A DNA stretch of 64,000 nucleotides from NCBI GenBank assembly GCA_900548515.1, contig URKU01000001.1, forward strand, positions 25,815 through 89,814. Reading direction: 5' to 3'. Every line of letters starts with the position of its first letter. The first letter of the stretch is position 1. A model generated the notes under the pieces. The model saw only the letters and a list, made by a program, of their open reading frames with translations. It was not told the origin of the DNA and did not search any database. Source of the DNA: an uncultured Collinsella sp. (GTDB taxonomy: Bacteria; Actinomycetota; Coriobacteriia; Coriobacteriales; Coriobacteriaceae). Below are positions 39,851 through 48,014 of the stretch, piece by piece. Both the position numbers and the translations under genes were made by a program.

Positions 39851-39985
39851 CTACCTAGACCTCTTTGTGTGCTTTCCGGGCTTGCGAGAGGTCTTTTTCT
39901 TTAGGGCTTCGATTCCTTCATCCAGCGCCTTTGCCAGTAGCACGCTGATGACAACAATCGTTAAGTCCCATATTTTGTCATCCAT
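39851..39985 (-). CDS. 44-residue membrane-anchored basic peptide
   Basis: ATG 39985 with AAAGGAGGTGG 6 nt upstream. 'WDLTIVVISVLLAKALDEGI' is a hydrophobic helix, followed by a strongly basic end ('LKKKTSRKPGKHTKRSR'). It is the first gene after the consensus leftward promoter and thus a candidate for expression in the lysogen. No family recognised. Confidence 0.6.
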   Translation of the reverse strand: MDDKIWDLTIVVISVLLAKALDEGIEALKKKTSRKPGKHTKRSR

Positions 39986-40018
39986 TTGAACCACCTCCTT
40001 TCCTTCTTTACGTCTATT

Positions 40019-40047
40019 ATTATAAGGTATACCCCATAGTAAAGCAA
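40019..40047 (-). promoter_or_regulatory. Strong leftward promoter at the right end of the prophage
   Basis: On the minus strand TTGCTT (40042-40047) and a perfect TATAAT (40019-40024) are 17 bp apart. A GGTATACC palindrome lies in the spacer and could be an operator. Confidence 0.75.
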
Positions 40048-40064
40048 GCTCATATTGAATTTTG

Positions 40065-40172
40065 CTAACTTTTTTTCGAGCTAAACAGTGTTATTATGCA
40101 AAACCAGTTAGTGGAGACTTTGATTTCGCGTCCGTTCGCGGCTATCGTAGGGTTCGCAAAGATTTTCTGAGG
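40065..40172 (-). pseudogene. Stranded 3' end of the serine recombinase gene
   Basis: Read leftward from the attR core, the frame that matches the recombinase continues for 35 codons ('PQKIFANPTIAANGREIKVS', then 'TNWFCIITLFSSKKS') to a TAG at 40065-40067. In the excised, circular phage this segment joins codon 482 of the recombinase in frame. It is separated from the gene by 32 kb only in the lysogen. Confidence 0.7.
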
Positions 40173-40187
40173 CTCCACCCTTGGATT
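40173..40187. other. attR core
   Basis: CTCCACCCTTGGATT matches attL at 14 of 15 bases. To its right lies a terminator at the distance expected for the original tRNA-Ala transcript, so the phage-chromosome border is here. Confidence 0.85.
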
Positions 40188-40193
40188 TGATAA

Positions 40194-40223
40194 GCCGCTG
40201 ACATTGTGTCGGCGGCTTTTTTT
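40194..40223 (+). terminator. Original terminator of tRNA-Ala
   Basis: GCCGCTGACA and TGTCGGCGGC form a 10-bp stem (one G-T pair) with a 3-nt loop and seven T residues. Before integration it would have followed tRNA-Ala by about 15 bp. Confidence 0.85.
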
Positions 40224-40242
40224 AAAAAGAAAGGGCTGCATC

Positions 40243-40695
40243 ATGGCCGAGCTTGAGTCCCAACCACTGTCTGCCGAGGAGCGCGCCGAGTTGGAGGAGC
40301 TCCGCGCCGAGAAGGCTCGTCGCGAGGCCCAGGAAGAGGCACGCCGCGAGCGTGAGGAGCTGGCCGCCCTGCGTGCCGAGCGCGAGAAGGCCGAGGAGGC
40401 CACTGCGAAGGTCGCATCCGAGTCTGCGCCCGTGCCCAAGCCCGCCGCCGCGAAGCCCGTGCCCACTGCACCCAAGCCTCAGCCCAAAAAAGCCGCTCAC
40501 CCTAAGACCGTCGAGCCCAAACCGAGCCGTGACGAGATGACCTTTGCCCAGCGCATGGTCACCTCCAAGGAGCCTACGGGCGAGAATGAGATCCCCGGCA
40601 TGGCTCCCGCTCAAAAAATCATCATCGTGCTCGCCCTTATCGCGTTTATCGTCTTTATGGTCTACACGATCACGGGCAGCATGGGCCTGCACTAA
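40243..40695 (+). CDS. Tail-anchored coiled-coil membrane protein, unknown
   Basis: 150 residues from ATG 40243 (GAAAGGG upstream). A Glu/Arg-rich coiled coil (about 8-60) is followed by a Pro/Ala/Lys linker and a C-terminal helix ('KIIIVLALIAFIVFMVYTIT'). The protein should be anchored in the membrane by its C-terminus with the coil in the cytoplasm. I do not know the family. It is a chromosomal gene, first after the prophage. Confidence 0.7.
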   Translation: MAELESQPLSAEERAELEELRAEKARREAQEEARREREELAALRAEREKAEEATAKVASESAPVPKPAAAKPVPTAPKPQPKKAAHPKTVEPKPSRDEMTFAQRMVTSKEPTGENEIPGMAPAQKIIIVLALIAFIVFMVYTITGSMGLH

Positions 40696-40777
40696 CCTGT
40701 TCGCTCCAGGCTCCATGCCCGCACGTCCGCCTCGCCCAACCCTCAACCTCTGCACAACACATCCGAAAGGTCGCCCC

Positions 40778-42283
40778 ATGGCTTTGACCGACATCTCTCA
40801 TCCCACCGACATCGCAATGCTCACCGATCTGTACGAGCTCACTATGGCCCAGGGCCTGTGGGAGAGCGGCAAGGCCAATGAGCAGGGTTGTTTTACCGCG
40901 TTTTACCGCGACCATCCTTTTGGCAGCGCCTATGCCGTCATGTGCGGCACCGCCGAGCTGCCCGAGCTTGTCGAGAACCTGCGCTTTACGCCCGAGGACA
41001 TCGACTACCTCGCATCGCTTGAGGCCCCGGCCGGCGGCGCGATGTTCAAGCCTGGATTCCTCGACTACCTGCGCGATTTTCGTGCGCATGTAAACATCGA
41101 CGCCGTGCCCGAGGGCGAGCTCGTCTTTCCGCGCGAGCCCATGGTGCGCGTCACCGGCCCGTCGCTGGAGTGCCAGTTGCTCGAGACCGCGCTGCTCAAC
41201 ATCGTCGGGTTCCAGACGCTTGTCGCCACCAAGACGGCGCGCGTGGTGCTCGCCGCCGACGGTCGCCCCGTGGCGGAGTTTGGCCTGCGCCGAGCCCAGG
41301 GTCCCGATGGTGGCCTGGCCGTTGCGCGCGCGAGCTACGTTGCCGGCTGCTCCTCTACGTCCAATGTGCTCGCCGGCCGCCGCTACGGTATTCCCGTCTT
41401 TGGCACGCATGCGCACAGCTGGGTGATGAGCTTCGATTCCGAGCTCGAGGCCTTCCGCGCCTTTGCCAAGTCGAGCCCCAAGAACTGTACGCTGCTCATC
41501 GACACCTATGACGTGCGCGAGGGCTGTGAACATGCCATTACGGTTGCCAAGGAGATGGAGGCGGCGGGCGAGCGCCTGTCGGCCATTCGCATCGACTCCG
41601 GCGACCTCGCCAAGCTCTCCAAGTATGTGCGCGGCCGTTTTGATGCCGAGGGCCTGCCTTATGTGGGGATCTCGGTTTCTAACGATCTTGACGAGTATAC
41701 GATTCAGTCGCTGCTCGACCAGGGCGCGCCCATCGACAGCTTTGGCGTGGGCACCAAGCTCGCGACCTGCTACGATCAGCCGGCGCTGGGCGGCGTGTAC
41801 AAGCTTTCCGCCCGCCGTGCGAGCGAGGCAGACCCATGGACGCCGGTGGTCAAGCTCTCCGAGCAGCCCTACAAGCGCACGATCCCGGGTGTGCAACGCG
41901 TGCGCCGTTATTACGACGGATTTGGCGGCCCGGTCTGCGACATGATCTACGACGAGGACCATCTGGCGGGGGAGGGCGCCGCGCGCGGCAATACCCTCGT
42001 GGCCGTGAATGATGCCGCCCTGGTGACCGACGTGTCCGAACTTGAGTATCGCGAGCTGCTGGTGCCGATCGTGCGCGATGGCAGTGCGGTGGCTCCGCGT
42101 GAGAGCATCCAGGACGCGCGCGAGCGCTGTGCTTGGGCGCTCGATCATCTGGACGCAGCTTTCAAGCGCTTCCTGTACCCGCAGACCTATGTGGTGGGCA
42201 TGGAGCAGGGCCTGGCTCAGGTGCGCGACGAGCTCGTGCGCAAGAACATGGCCGCGGCTTCGGCTTTCCCCTGGGCTCACTAA
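40778..42283 (+). CDS. pncB: Nicotinate phosphoribosyltransferase
   Basis: 501 residues. 'LTDLYELTMAQGLWESGKAN' at the start, 'AEFGLRRAQGPDGGLAVARA', 'FGTHAHSWVMSF' with the histidine that is phosphorylated in the ATP-coupled cycle, and 'IRIDSGDLAKLS' are NAPRTase signatures. It makes nicotinate mononucleotide from nicotinate and PRPP in the NAD salvage pathway. Start 40778 follows GAAAGG; an open frame upstream to 40544 is only the shadow of the previous gene. Confidence 0.95.
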   Translation: MALTDISHPTDIAMLTDLYELTMAQGLWESGKANEQGCFTAFYRDHPFGSAYAVMCGTAELPELVENLRFTPEDIDYLASLEAPAGGAMFKPGFLDYLRDFRAHVNIDAVPEGELVFPREPMVRVTGPSLECQLLETALLNIVGFQTLVATKTARVVLAADGRPVAEFGLRRAQGPDGGLAVARASYVAGCSSTSNVLAGRRYGIPVFGTHAHSWVMSFDSELEAFRAFAKSSPKNCTLLIDTYDVREGCEHAITVAKEMEAAGERLSAIRIDSGDLAKLSKYVRGRFDAEGLPYVGISVSNDLDEYTIQSLLDQGAPIDSFGVGTKLATCYDQPALGGVYKLSARRASEADPWTPVVKLSEQPYKRTIPGVQRVRRYYDGFGGPVCDMIYDEDHLAGEGAARGNTLVAVNDAALVTDVSELEYRELLVPIVRDGSAVAPRESIQDARERCAWALDHLDAAFKRFLYPQTYVVGMEQGLAQVRDELVRKNMAAASAFPWAH

Positions 42284-42362
42284 TTCTTTGGGCGGTAGGG
42301 GCGAGTCACGCTCCCTTGGCCGCCAGCTCGGCCGTTCGCTGAACAGTTGATTGGTTTGACGT

Positions 42363-43490
42363 ATGACGACTTCTTATAAAACGATGGTGGTAAAGATCGG
42401 TTCGTCCACGGTGGTGGGCGCCGATGGCAAGGTCAACCGCGCCTTTATCGGCGGACTTGCCGATCAAGCCGCAGCGCTGCGCAAGCTCGGCTGGCGTCTG
42501 GTCGTGGTGAGCTCGGGCGCTATTGCCTGTGGCTATCCCGTGTTGGGCTTCGACCGCAAGCCGGTCGGCGACCTTCCGAGCCTGCAGGCCTGCGCCTCGG
42601 CTGGTCAGTGCATCATCTCGTCGGCCTACGACGAGGAGTTCCATGCGCGCGACCTGCTCACCTCGCTCGTACTGCTCACGCGCCACGACACGGCCCGCCG
42701 CACGTCCTACCTGCATGCACGCGACGCCCTGCTGCGCCTGGTGGAGCTGGGCGTGGTGCCGGTCGTCAACGAGAACGATACCGTCACCGTCGACGAGATC
42801 AAGTTTGGCGACAACGACACGCTGGCGGCGCTTGTGAGCTGCCTGGTTTCTGCCGATCTGTGCGTGACGCTCTCGGACATCGATGGCCTCTATACCGCCA
42901 ATCCGCACGAGGACCCCACGGCCGAGTTCGTCCCGGTCGTGCATAAGATCGATGCCAAGATTATCGCCTCGGCAGGCGATTCTTCGACTTCGGTGGGCAC
43001 GGGCGGCATGATCACCAAGATTCGCGCGAGCCGCATCCTGATGACGGCGGGTATTCAGAGCGTGATTTGCTTGGGCGAGGAGCCCGATGCGCTCGTGCGC
43101 CTCGCCCGCGGCGAGAGCGTGGGCACGCTGTTCGATCCGCCGGCGGAGCGTCTGGACATCGCACCCCGCAAGCTGTGGATCGCACTGGGAGACAAGGCGC
43201 ATGGCTCGGTGACGGTTGACGACGGTGCCGCGAAGGCGCTGGTCAGCCGTGGCTCTTCCTTGCTTGCGGTGGGTATTCGCGAGGTCGATGGCCAGTTTGC
43301 CGAGGGCGATGTGCTCGATGTGTGCGATCCGAGCGGTATGGTCGTCGCCCGCGGTATCGCCGAGGCCGATTCGGACGTGCTGGAACTTGCCGCCGGCCGC
43401 CGCCAGGACCAGATTGCCGGTAACCGTCTGCTGGCAGACCTGGCCGAGAAGCCGGCGATCCATCGAGACAACTTGATTGTATTTGCATAA
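42363..43490 (+). CDS. proB: Glutamate 5-kinase
   Basis: 375 residues. The amino acid kinase domain begins 'MVVKIGSSTVVGADGKVNRA', with 'VVSSGAIACGY', 'NENDTVTVDEIKFGDNDTLA' and 'GTGGMITKIRA'. A PUA domain occupies the last 90 residues ('GSVTVDDGAAKALVSRGSSL'). It phosphorylates glutamate, the first step of proline synthesis, and is usually inhibited by proline. ProA, the next enzyme, lies at 45123 beyond a convergent gene. Confidence 0.96.
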   Translation: MTTSYKTMVVKIGSSTVVGADGKVNRAFIGGLADQAAALRKLGWRLVVVSSGAIACGYPVLGFDRKPVGDLPSLQACASAGQCIISSAYDEEFHARDLLTSLVLLTRHDTARRTSYLHARDALLRLVELGVVPVVNENDTVTVDEIKFGDNDTLAALVSCLVSADLCVTLSDIDGLYTANPHEDPTAEFVPVVHKIDAKIIASAGDSSTSVGTGGMITKIRASRILMTAGIQSVICLGEEPDALVRLARGESVGTLFDPPAERLDIAPRKLWIALGDKAHGSVTVDDGAAKALVSRGSSLLAVGIREVDGQFAEGDVLDVCDPSGMVVARGIAEADSDVLELAAGRRQDQIAGNRLLADLAEKPAIHRDNLIVFA

Positions 43491-43493
43491 AGT

Positions 43494-43538
43494 GAGGCAG
43501 CGCTACGGTTCGTTTTGCCAGCAGCGCTGCCTCGCTTT
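43494..43538 (+). terminator. Terminator of proB
   Basis: GAGGCAGCGCT (43494-43504) pairs with AGCGCTGCCTC (43523-43533), followed by GCTTTT. Confidence 0.8.
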
Positions 43539-43573
43539 TGCCGGCACTTGGGGACGTTCCTATTGTGCCGGCA
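43539..43573. repeat. Hairpin with TTGGGGACGTTC loop, copy 1 of 2
   Basis: TGCCGGCAC and GTGCCGGCA form a perfect 9-bp stem around a 17-nt loop containing TTGGGGACGTTC. The same 12-mer is in the loop of another hairpin at 50195-50223 in reverse orientation. Confidence 0.75.
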
Positions 43574-43591
43574 GGTGGGGATACTCCTTTG

Positions 43592-45010
43592 CTAGAAGAT
43601 TCGGCGCAGGTCTCCGCGGTTGAGGGCCTCGTCGAAGAGGTGCTTGAATACCACGCTGCCGTGCAGGCCGTCGTGCTCGAACTCGTTGGTCACCCAGGCG
43701 TGCGAGTTGCCCACGCGGTCGAGCGTGTCGAGCTGCATGCCCGAGTCCACGTACATGTCATCGAAGTACACCGCGGCCTGGAGCGGCACCTCGTTGCAAG
43801 CCAGGCGCTGCGGGTCGTAGATCTTGTCCCAGCTGGTGTCTTCCATCAGCAGGTCCATGGCGGGTTTAAACGGCTTAAGCTCGGGCATCTGCTCGAACAT
43901 CCACGGGAACATGGCCTCGCCGGTAAACATGAGCGGGCGCGCGAGGGTGTCGAACTCGGCACGGCGTGCCTTCTCTTCTGCCGCGGCCCAGCGAATGGGC
44001 ATGGTATCGCCGTCGGCGTAGATGAACTCCTGCAGTGTCCAGTACAGCGGGTTTGTGCGCGTGTTGGTGCGCTCGAAGGCGCGCATCAAAAAGCTGTCAG
44101 ATACCGAGGCGCCGCAGGCCAGCGTGCCGTCGCCGTCAACAAAAGCGTGATCGATAATCCAATGCATGCGCTCAAAGCTCGGCTTCATGCCAAAGTCGCT
44201 GCCCATGAGCTGTAGGCGCTCGACCGTCATCGGCGAGCCGTCGGGCAGCACGGGCTTTTGCTCCTCGAGGGTATCTGCCAGGGTCGCCACGCGCTCGACG
44301 TCGGCGGGGTAGCGGTCGTAATACTGCTGCGTCTTGGCTGCCATGCGTGGGAAGGTGTGCGCGTAGACCTCGCTGGCGCTCGCCGGCACGTGCGGAATGC
44401 CGCCGCAGGTAAAGCTTGCCGCCACGCCCTCGGGGAAGAGCGACAGATAGCTCAGCGTCAAAAAGCCGCCGTAGCTTTGGCCGAGCGTGACCCACGGCTT
44501 GCCGCCAAAGCCCACTAGACGCAGGTACTCAAAATCGCGCACGATGGAGCTGGCGAGGTGGCGCTTGAGGAAGTCCGCCTGCGAGCGTGCTGTATCGGCG
44601 CCGACGGCCGTTGCGCGATCACCCAGTGCCTTGATCGTGCGTCCGTCCACGCAGCTACTGCGTCCGGTGCCGCGCTGGTCGGGAAGGACCACGCGGAAGT
44701 GCTTGACGGCCTCCTCGATCCAGCCGTCGCTTGTGGGCGACAGCGGACGCGGGCTCTCGCCGCCGGGGCCGCCCTGCAAAAACAGGAGCAGTGGCAGATC
44801 GTCGTTGATGCGGTCGGGCGCGCAAACCACGCGGTAGAAGAGCTTGATGCTCTCGGGCGCGCCGGCGATGGGTGCCGGCATAGCGCCGCGGCGCATGGTG
44901 CTGCCGACGGCCAGGAGCATCGGCTCCAGTCCGCGCCAGTCAAGGGGGACGTCGATGCTGTGATCCTCGACGTAAAGGCCGGGGACGTGGTACGAAGTGA
45001 TGAGGGCCAT
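43592..45010 (-). CDS. Alpha/beta-hydrolase peptidase, S33 family (prolyl aminopeptidase-like)
   Basis: 472 residues from ATG 45010 (GGAAGACTC upstream). 'LLLFLQGGPGGESPRPL' is the oxyanion-hole signature of proline iminopeptidases, 'GQSYGGFLTLSY' holds the nucleophile Ser, and 'FDDMYVDSGMQ' and 'FEHDGLHGS' supply Asp and His. Length and insertions resemble the larger S33 clade. It would remove N-terminal proline from peptides. Its place between proB and proA, on the opposite strand, puts a proline-releasing enzyme among the synthesis genes. Confidence 0.87.
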   Translation of the reverse strand: MALITSYHVPGLYVEDHSIDVPLDWRGLEPMLLAVGSTMRRGAMPAPIAGAPESIKLFYRVVCAPDRINDDLPLLLFLQGGPGGESPRPLSPTSDGWIEEAVKHFRVVLPDQRGTGRSSCVDGRTIKALGDRATAVGADTARSQADFLKRHLASSIVRDFEYLRLVGFGGKPWVTLGQSYGGFLTLSYLSLFPEGVAASFTCGGIPHVPASASEVYAHTFPRMAAKTQQYYDRYPADVERVATLADTLEEQKPVLPDGSPMTVERLQLMGSDFGMKPSFERMHWIIDHAFVDGDGTLACGASVSDSFLMRAFERTNTRTNPLYWTLQEFIYADGDTMPIRWAAAEEKARRAEFDTLARPLMFTGEAMFPWMFEQMPELKPFKPAMDLLMEDTSWDKIYDPQRLACNEVPLQAAVYFDDMYVDSGMQLDTLDRVGNSHAWVTNEFEHDGLHGSVVFKHLFDEALNRGDLRRIF

Positions 45011-45122
45011 GTGAGTCTTCCGTTCGTTGCGGTGTTTCGGGTTGACCAATTCTACCGCCGCGGGCGAGGCCATGCACAAATCGGCTACCATGGTTGCAAA
45101 CTTCTAGGAGAAAGGGCCGCCC

Positions 45123-46409
45123 ATGTCGGTCGATATAGCCACGTATGTCCACGATCTTGCCGTTGCCGCCAAGGCAGCGTCGGCCTCGCTTGCCACGGCG
45201 AGCGATGAGCAGCGCCAGGAGGCCGTGCGCGCCATGGCCGCAGCACTGCGCAACGGTGTCGACTCCATCGTCGCCGCCAACGAGCTCGACATGTCCGCCG
45301 CGCGCGATGCGGGCACTTCGGCCGGACTGCTCGATCGCCTGCTGCTGACGCCTGAGCGCGTCGAGGGCATGGCCGCCGGCCTGGAAAAGCTCGCCGAGCT
45401 GCCCGATCCCGTGGGCCGCGTGCTCGACCACCGCGTGCTTGCAAGCGGCGTGGACCTGACCCGTGTGAGTGTTCCGCTGGGCCTGGTCGCTATGGTCTAC
45501 GAGGCGCGCCCCAACGTGACGGCCGACGCCGCAGGCATCTGCATCCGTACCGGCAACGCCTGCATTCTGCGCGGCGGCTCGCTGGCCTATCACTCGTGTG
45601 CCATGATCGCCGAGCTGCTGGCCGATGCGCTCGAGGCCAAGGGCTTCCCGCGCGAGGCCGTGTCGATGATCGAGTCCACCGACCGCGAGGCCACTGGCGA
45701 GCTCATGAAGCTCCGCGGCATTGTCGACGTACTCATTCCGCGCGGCGGTGCAGGCCTGATCCAGCGCTGCGTGCGCGAGTCGCTTGTGCCGGTGATTGAG
45801 ACGGGCACGGGCAACTGCCACATCTACGTGCATGAATCCGCCGACTTTGATAAGGCGCTCAACATTATCGTTAATGCCAAGACCCAGCGCGTAGGCGTGT
45901 GCAATGCCGCCGAGTCGCTGCTGGTCGACCATGCTGTGGCCGATGCGTTTTTGCCTGCGGTCGTTGCCGTGCTGCACGATCACGGCGTGCTCATTCACGG
46001 CGACGAGGCCACGTGCGCCGCGTGCGCCGACGCCGGCTTTGTGGAGGGCGATGACTACGTCGCCGCGACTGAGGAGGACTGGGGTCGCGAGTACCTGGCG
46101 CTCGAGATGAGCGTGAAGGTCGTGGCAAACGAGGACCAGGCCATCGCACACATCAATCGCTACGGCACGATGCACTCCGAGGCCATCGTTGCCGAGGACA
46201 CGGACGCTTGCGAGCGCTTCCTCGATGCGGTCGATGCCTCGGCCGTGTACGCCAACGCCAGCACGCGCTTCACTGACGGCGGCGAGTTTGGCCTGGGCGC
46301 CGAGATCGGCATCTCGACCCAAAAGCTCCACGCCCGTGGCCCCTTTGCCGCCGAGGCCCTCACTACCTACAAATACAAGCTCCGAGGCACCGGCCAGGTC
46401 CGCCCCTAA
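45123..46409 (+). CDS. proA: Gamma-glutamyl phosphate reductase
   Basis: 428 residues of the aldehyde dehydrogenase superfamily. 'LGLVAMVYEARPNVTADAAG' and 'LRGGSLAYHS' bind NADPH, 'RGGAGLIQRC' follows, and the catalytic Cys is in 'QRVGVCNAAESLLVD'. 'STRFTDGGEFGLGAEIGIST' is characteristic of ProA. It reduces glutamyl phosphate to the semialdehyde, which cyclises toward proline. GAGAAAGGG precedes the start. Confidence 0.96.
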   Translation: MSVDIATYVHDLAVAAKAASASLATASDEQRQEAVRAMAAALRNGVDSIVAANELDMSAARDAGTSAGLLDRLLLTPERVEGMAAGLEKLAELPDPVGRVLDHRVLASGVDLTRVSVPLGLVAMVYEARPNVTADAAGICIRTGNACILRGGSLAYHSCAMIAELLADALEAKGFPREAVSMIESTDREATGELMKLRGIVDVLIPRGGAGLIQRCVRESLVPVIETGTGNCHIYVHESADFDKALNIIVNAKTQRVGVCNAAESLLVDHAVADAFLPAVVAVLHDHGVLIHGDEATCAACADAGFVEGDDYVAATEEDWGREYLALEMSVKVVANEDQAIAHINRYGTMHSEAIVAEDTDACERFLDAVDASAVYANASTRFTDGGEFGLGAEIGISTQKLHARGPFAAEALTTYKYKLRGTGQVRP

Positions 46410-46423
46410 CGACCGCGCAAGAA

Positions 46424-46462
46424 AAACCGCCACAAAGGTGCCTGTCCCCTTTGTGGCGGTTT
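46424..46462. repeat. Intergenic hairpin repeat, copy 5 of 6 (compensatory change)
   Basis: Same loop as copies 2, 4 and 6, but one arm has CCGCCACAAAGG and the other CCTTTGTGGCGG. The A-to-G and T-to-C changes pair with each other, so the stem is kept. Confidence 0.88.
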
Positions 46463-46478
46463 AAGGTGGCGTGGGCGG

Positions 46479-47078
46479 TTAGGCCTGGAAGGTATCGCGG
46501 TCGGGGGCGAAGGACTGCATGGCCGCGATGGTGCGGTCAAAGAGCTCGGTGAGCTCCCAGCCCAACATCTCGGCGCCCTGCGAAATCACGTCGCGCGAGC
46601 AGCCGGCGGCAAAGCGCTTGTCCTTAAACTTCTTCTTGAGCGACTTGGTCGTAAAGTCCATAACGCTCTTGCTCGGGCGCATGATGACTGCAGCGCCGAT
46701 CAGGCCGGTGAGCTCATCGCAGGCAAACAGGATTTTTTCCATCTGCAGCTCGGGTTTGGGCAGCGAGGTGTTGAAGTCCGACGTGTGCGTCTGGATGGCG
46801 CGAATGAGCTCGGGAGACGCACCTTCGCCCTTAAGAATCTCGGCAGCATAGATGGTGTGGTTCATGGGGTCGTCCTCATGCTCCTCCCAATCCAAGTCGT
46901 GCAGCAGGCCGACGATGCCCCAAAACTCCTCGTTCTCGGGGTCGAACTCGCGCGCAAAGTAGCGCATGGTGCCCTCGACCGTCTCGCCATGGGTGATGTG
47001 GAACGGGTCTTTGTTGTGCTCGTTAAGCAGTTCAAACGCGCGGTCGCGGGTGATTCCGGCGGAAAGCGGCTCTGCCAT
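46479..47078 (-). CDS. HD-domain hydrolase
   Basis: 199 residues. HD motif: His30 ('ITHGETVEGTMRYF'), His60-Asp61 ('GLLHDLDWEEHEDD') and later 'TIYAAEILKG', 'IQTHTSDF' and 'FACDELTGLIGAAVIM'. This matches small stand-alone HD hydrolases, often metal-dependent phosphohydrolases of nucleotides or phosphoesters. The substrate is unknown. GGAGTCTCCT stands before the start. It converges with proA. Confidence 0.85.
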   Translation of the reverse strand: MAEPLSAGITRDRAFELLNEHNKDPFHITHGETVEGTMRYFAREFDPENEEFWGIVGLLHDLDWEEHEDDPMNHTIYAAEILKGEGASPELIRAIQTHTSDFNTSLPKPELQMEKILFACDELTGLIGAAVIMRPSKSVMDFTTKSLKKKFKDKRFAAGCSRDVISQGAEMLGWELTELFDRTIAAMQSFAPDRDTFQA

Positions 47079-47133
47079 AGGAGACTCCTTGTGCTCGTGG
47101 GTAACGATAAGAATGAATACTACTAGAACAAGA

Positions 47134-47172
47134 AAACCACCACAAAGGTGCCTGTCCCCTTTGTGGTGGTTT
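47134..47172. repeat. Intergenic hairpin repeat, copy 6 of 6
   Basis: Identical in arms and loop to copies 2 and 4, followed by TTTTT on the plus side. It separates the HD hydrolase and carD. Confidence 0.88.
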
Positions 47173-47186
47173 TTGGCGCGGTTGGG

Positions 47187-47672
47187 TTAGTTGAGGGCGG
47201 CTTGGGCTAGGCGGGCTTCGGCGTCCTCCTCGGTGACGCCCAAGGCCACGGCGAACTCCTCGATGGAGCGGCGCTTGGCTTCCTTGAGTACGCGCATGTA
47301 GTAGGAGCTGGGCTTTTTATCAGCTTCCTCGGCCTGGCGAATGCGGTGCATCATGGTCTTTGCCACGCGGACCGTCTCGGGCGCACCCAGCTTGAGCTGC
47401 TGCTTAAAGTGCGTCTCCTCAAGTGAGCTGTTGCGCTCGGTGAAGGTGTCGCACTCCAGCTCGTCATAGTGGCTCAGCAGGTGCTCGGCATCTTGCTGAG
47501 AGATGGCGGCGTGCAAACGATCGGCCTGCGCCACGGGGTACATGAGGATCGTCTGCGCATGTCCCTGCTTGGTCTCGAGCAGCAGCATGGGCTGCGGCGT
47601 GTCGTCCCTAAAACCGACGACGGTGCAGACTCCCTGACCCGGATGAATGACGTGTTGACCGATTGAGAACAT
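47187..47672 (-). CDS. CarD-family transcription factor
   Basis: 161 residues. The N-terminal RNA-polymerase-interacting Tudor-like domain begins 'FSIGQHVIHPGQGVCTVVGF'; the C-terminal helical part ('YYMRVLKEAKRRSIEEFAVA') would bind DNA upstream of the -10 element. CarD proteins bind the polymerase beta lobe and stabilise open complexes at many promoters, particularly for rRNA. GGAGGTAGC precedes the ATG. Confidence 0.92.
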   Translation of the reverse strand: MFSIGQHVIHPGQGVCTVVGFRDDTPQPMLLLETKQGHAQTILMYPVAQADRLHAAISQQDAEHLLSHYDELECDTFTERNSSLEETHFKQQLKLGAPETVRVAKTMMHRIRQAEEADKKPSSYYMRVLKEAKRRSIEEFAVALGVTEEDAEARLAQAALN

Positions 47673-48014
47673 GCTACCTCCAACTTATACGAATTTACGT
47701 ATGTCTAGAATAACACGCTGACGTGCGCAAATTCTCACTTTATGCAGGAAAAGCACACAACTCCGATAGGTAAGAGTATTCGATAACAGACGCAGCTCAT
47801 TCACACCTTTATGCATTTTCAACGCCTGCATAATCTGCAGGCAGACCGGCATCTTTGAGTGACTCCATACAAGCTGTAGTCAATTTTGTGCATATGCAAT
47901 ATCGATTGGCTTTACCCTGCGACAGTGCCCGTCGCTTGTGATAGAGTGCTACAAACTCTGGCTTTTGCCCTACGAGTGACCAAGAGCTCGGGGGCTTTAA
48001 CACAAGGAGGATCT
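47673..48014. other. Divergent intergenic region carD-argS
   Basis: 342 bp with no convincing gene. It contains an inverted repeat CCTGCA/TGCAGG near 47826-47842 and several A/T-rich stretches that may hold the promoters of both divergent genes. I could not fix a clear -35/-10 pair for argS. Confidence 0.4.

Larger units (their letters stand above)
7730..40187. mobile_element. Complete temperate siphovirus prophage with a DGR
   Basis: The element is bounded by a 15-bp near-repeat (14 of 15 identical) at 7730-7744 and 40173-40187. It contains, in order, a serine recombinase, CI/Cro-type switch, early genes, putative origin, tyrosine integrase, mIHF homologue, SSB, dUTPase, terminase, HK97-type head, siphovirus tail, DGR, lysis genes and a right-end small-gene operon. 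Every structural module seems intact. Genes overlap by 4-20 bp through most of it. The six dispersed chromosomal hairpin repeats do not occur inside it. Confidence 0.93.

Noticed and set aside
40188..40475. Minus-strand open frame upstream of the recombinase tail
   Set aside because: Beyond the attachment core it is only the shadow of the chromosomal gene at 40243; the part 40065-40172 is meaningful.
44940..46433. 497-codon minus-strand frame opposite proA
   Set aside because: Shadow; proA has the catalytic Cys and cofactor motifs.
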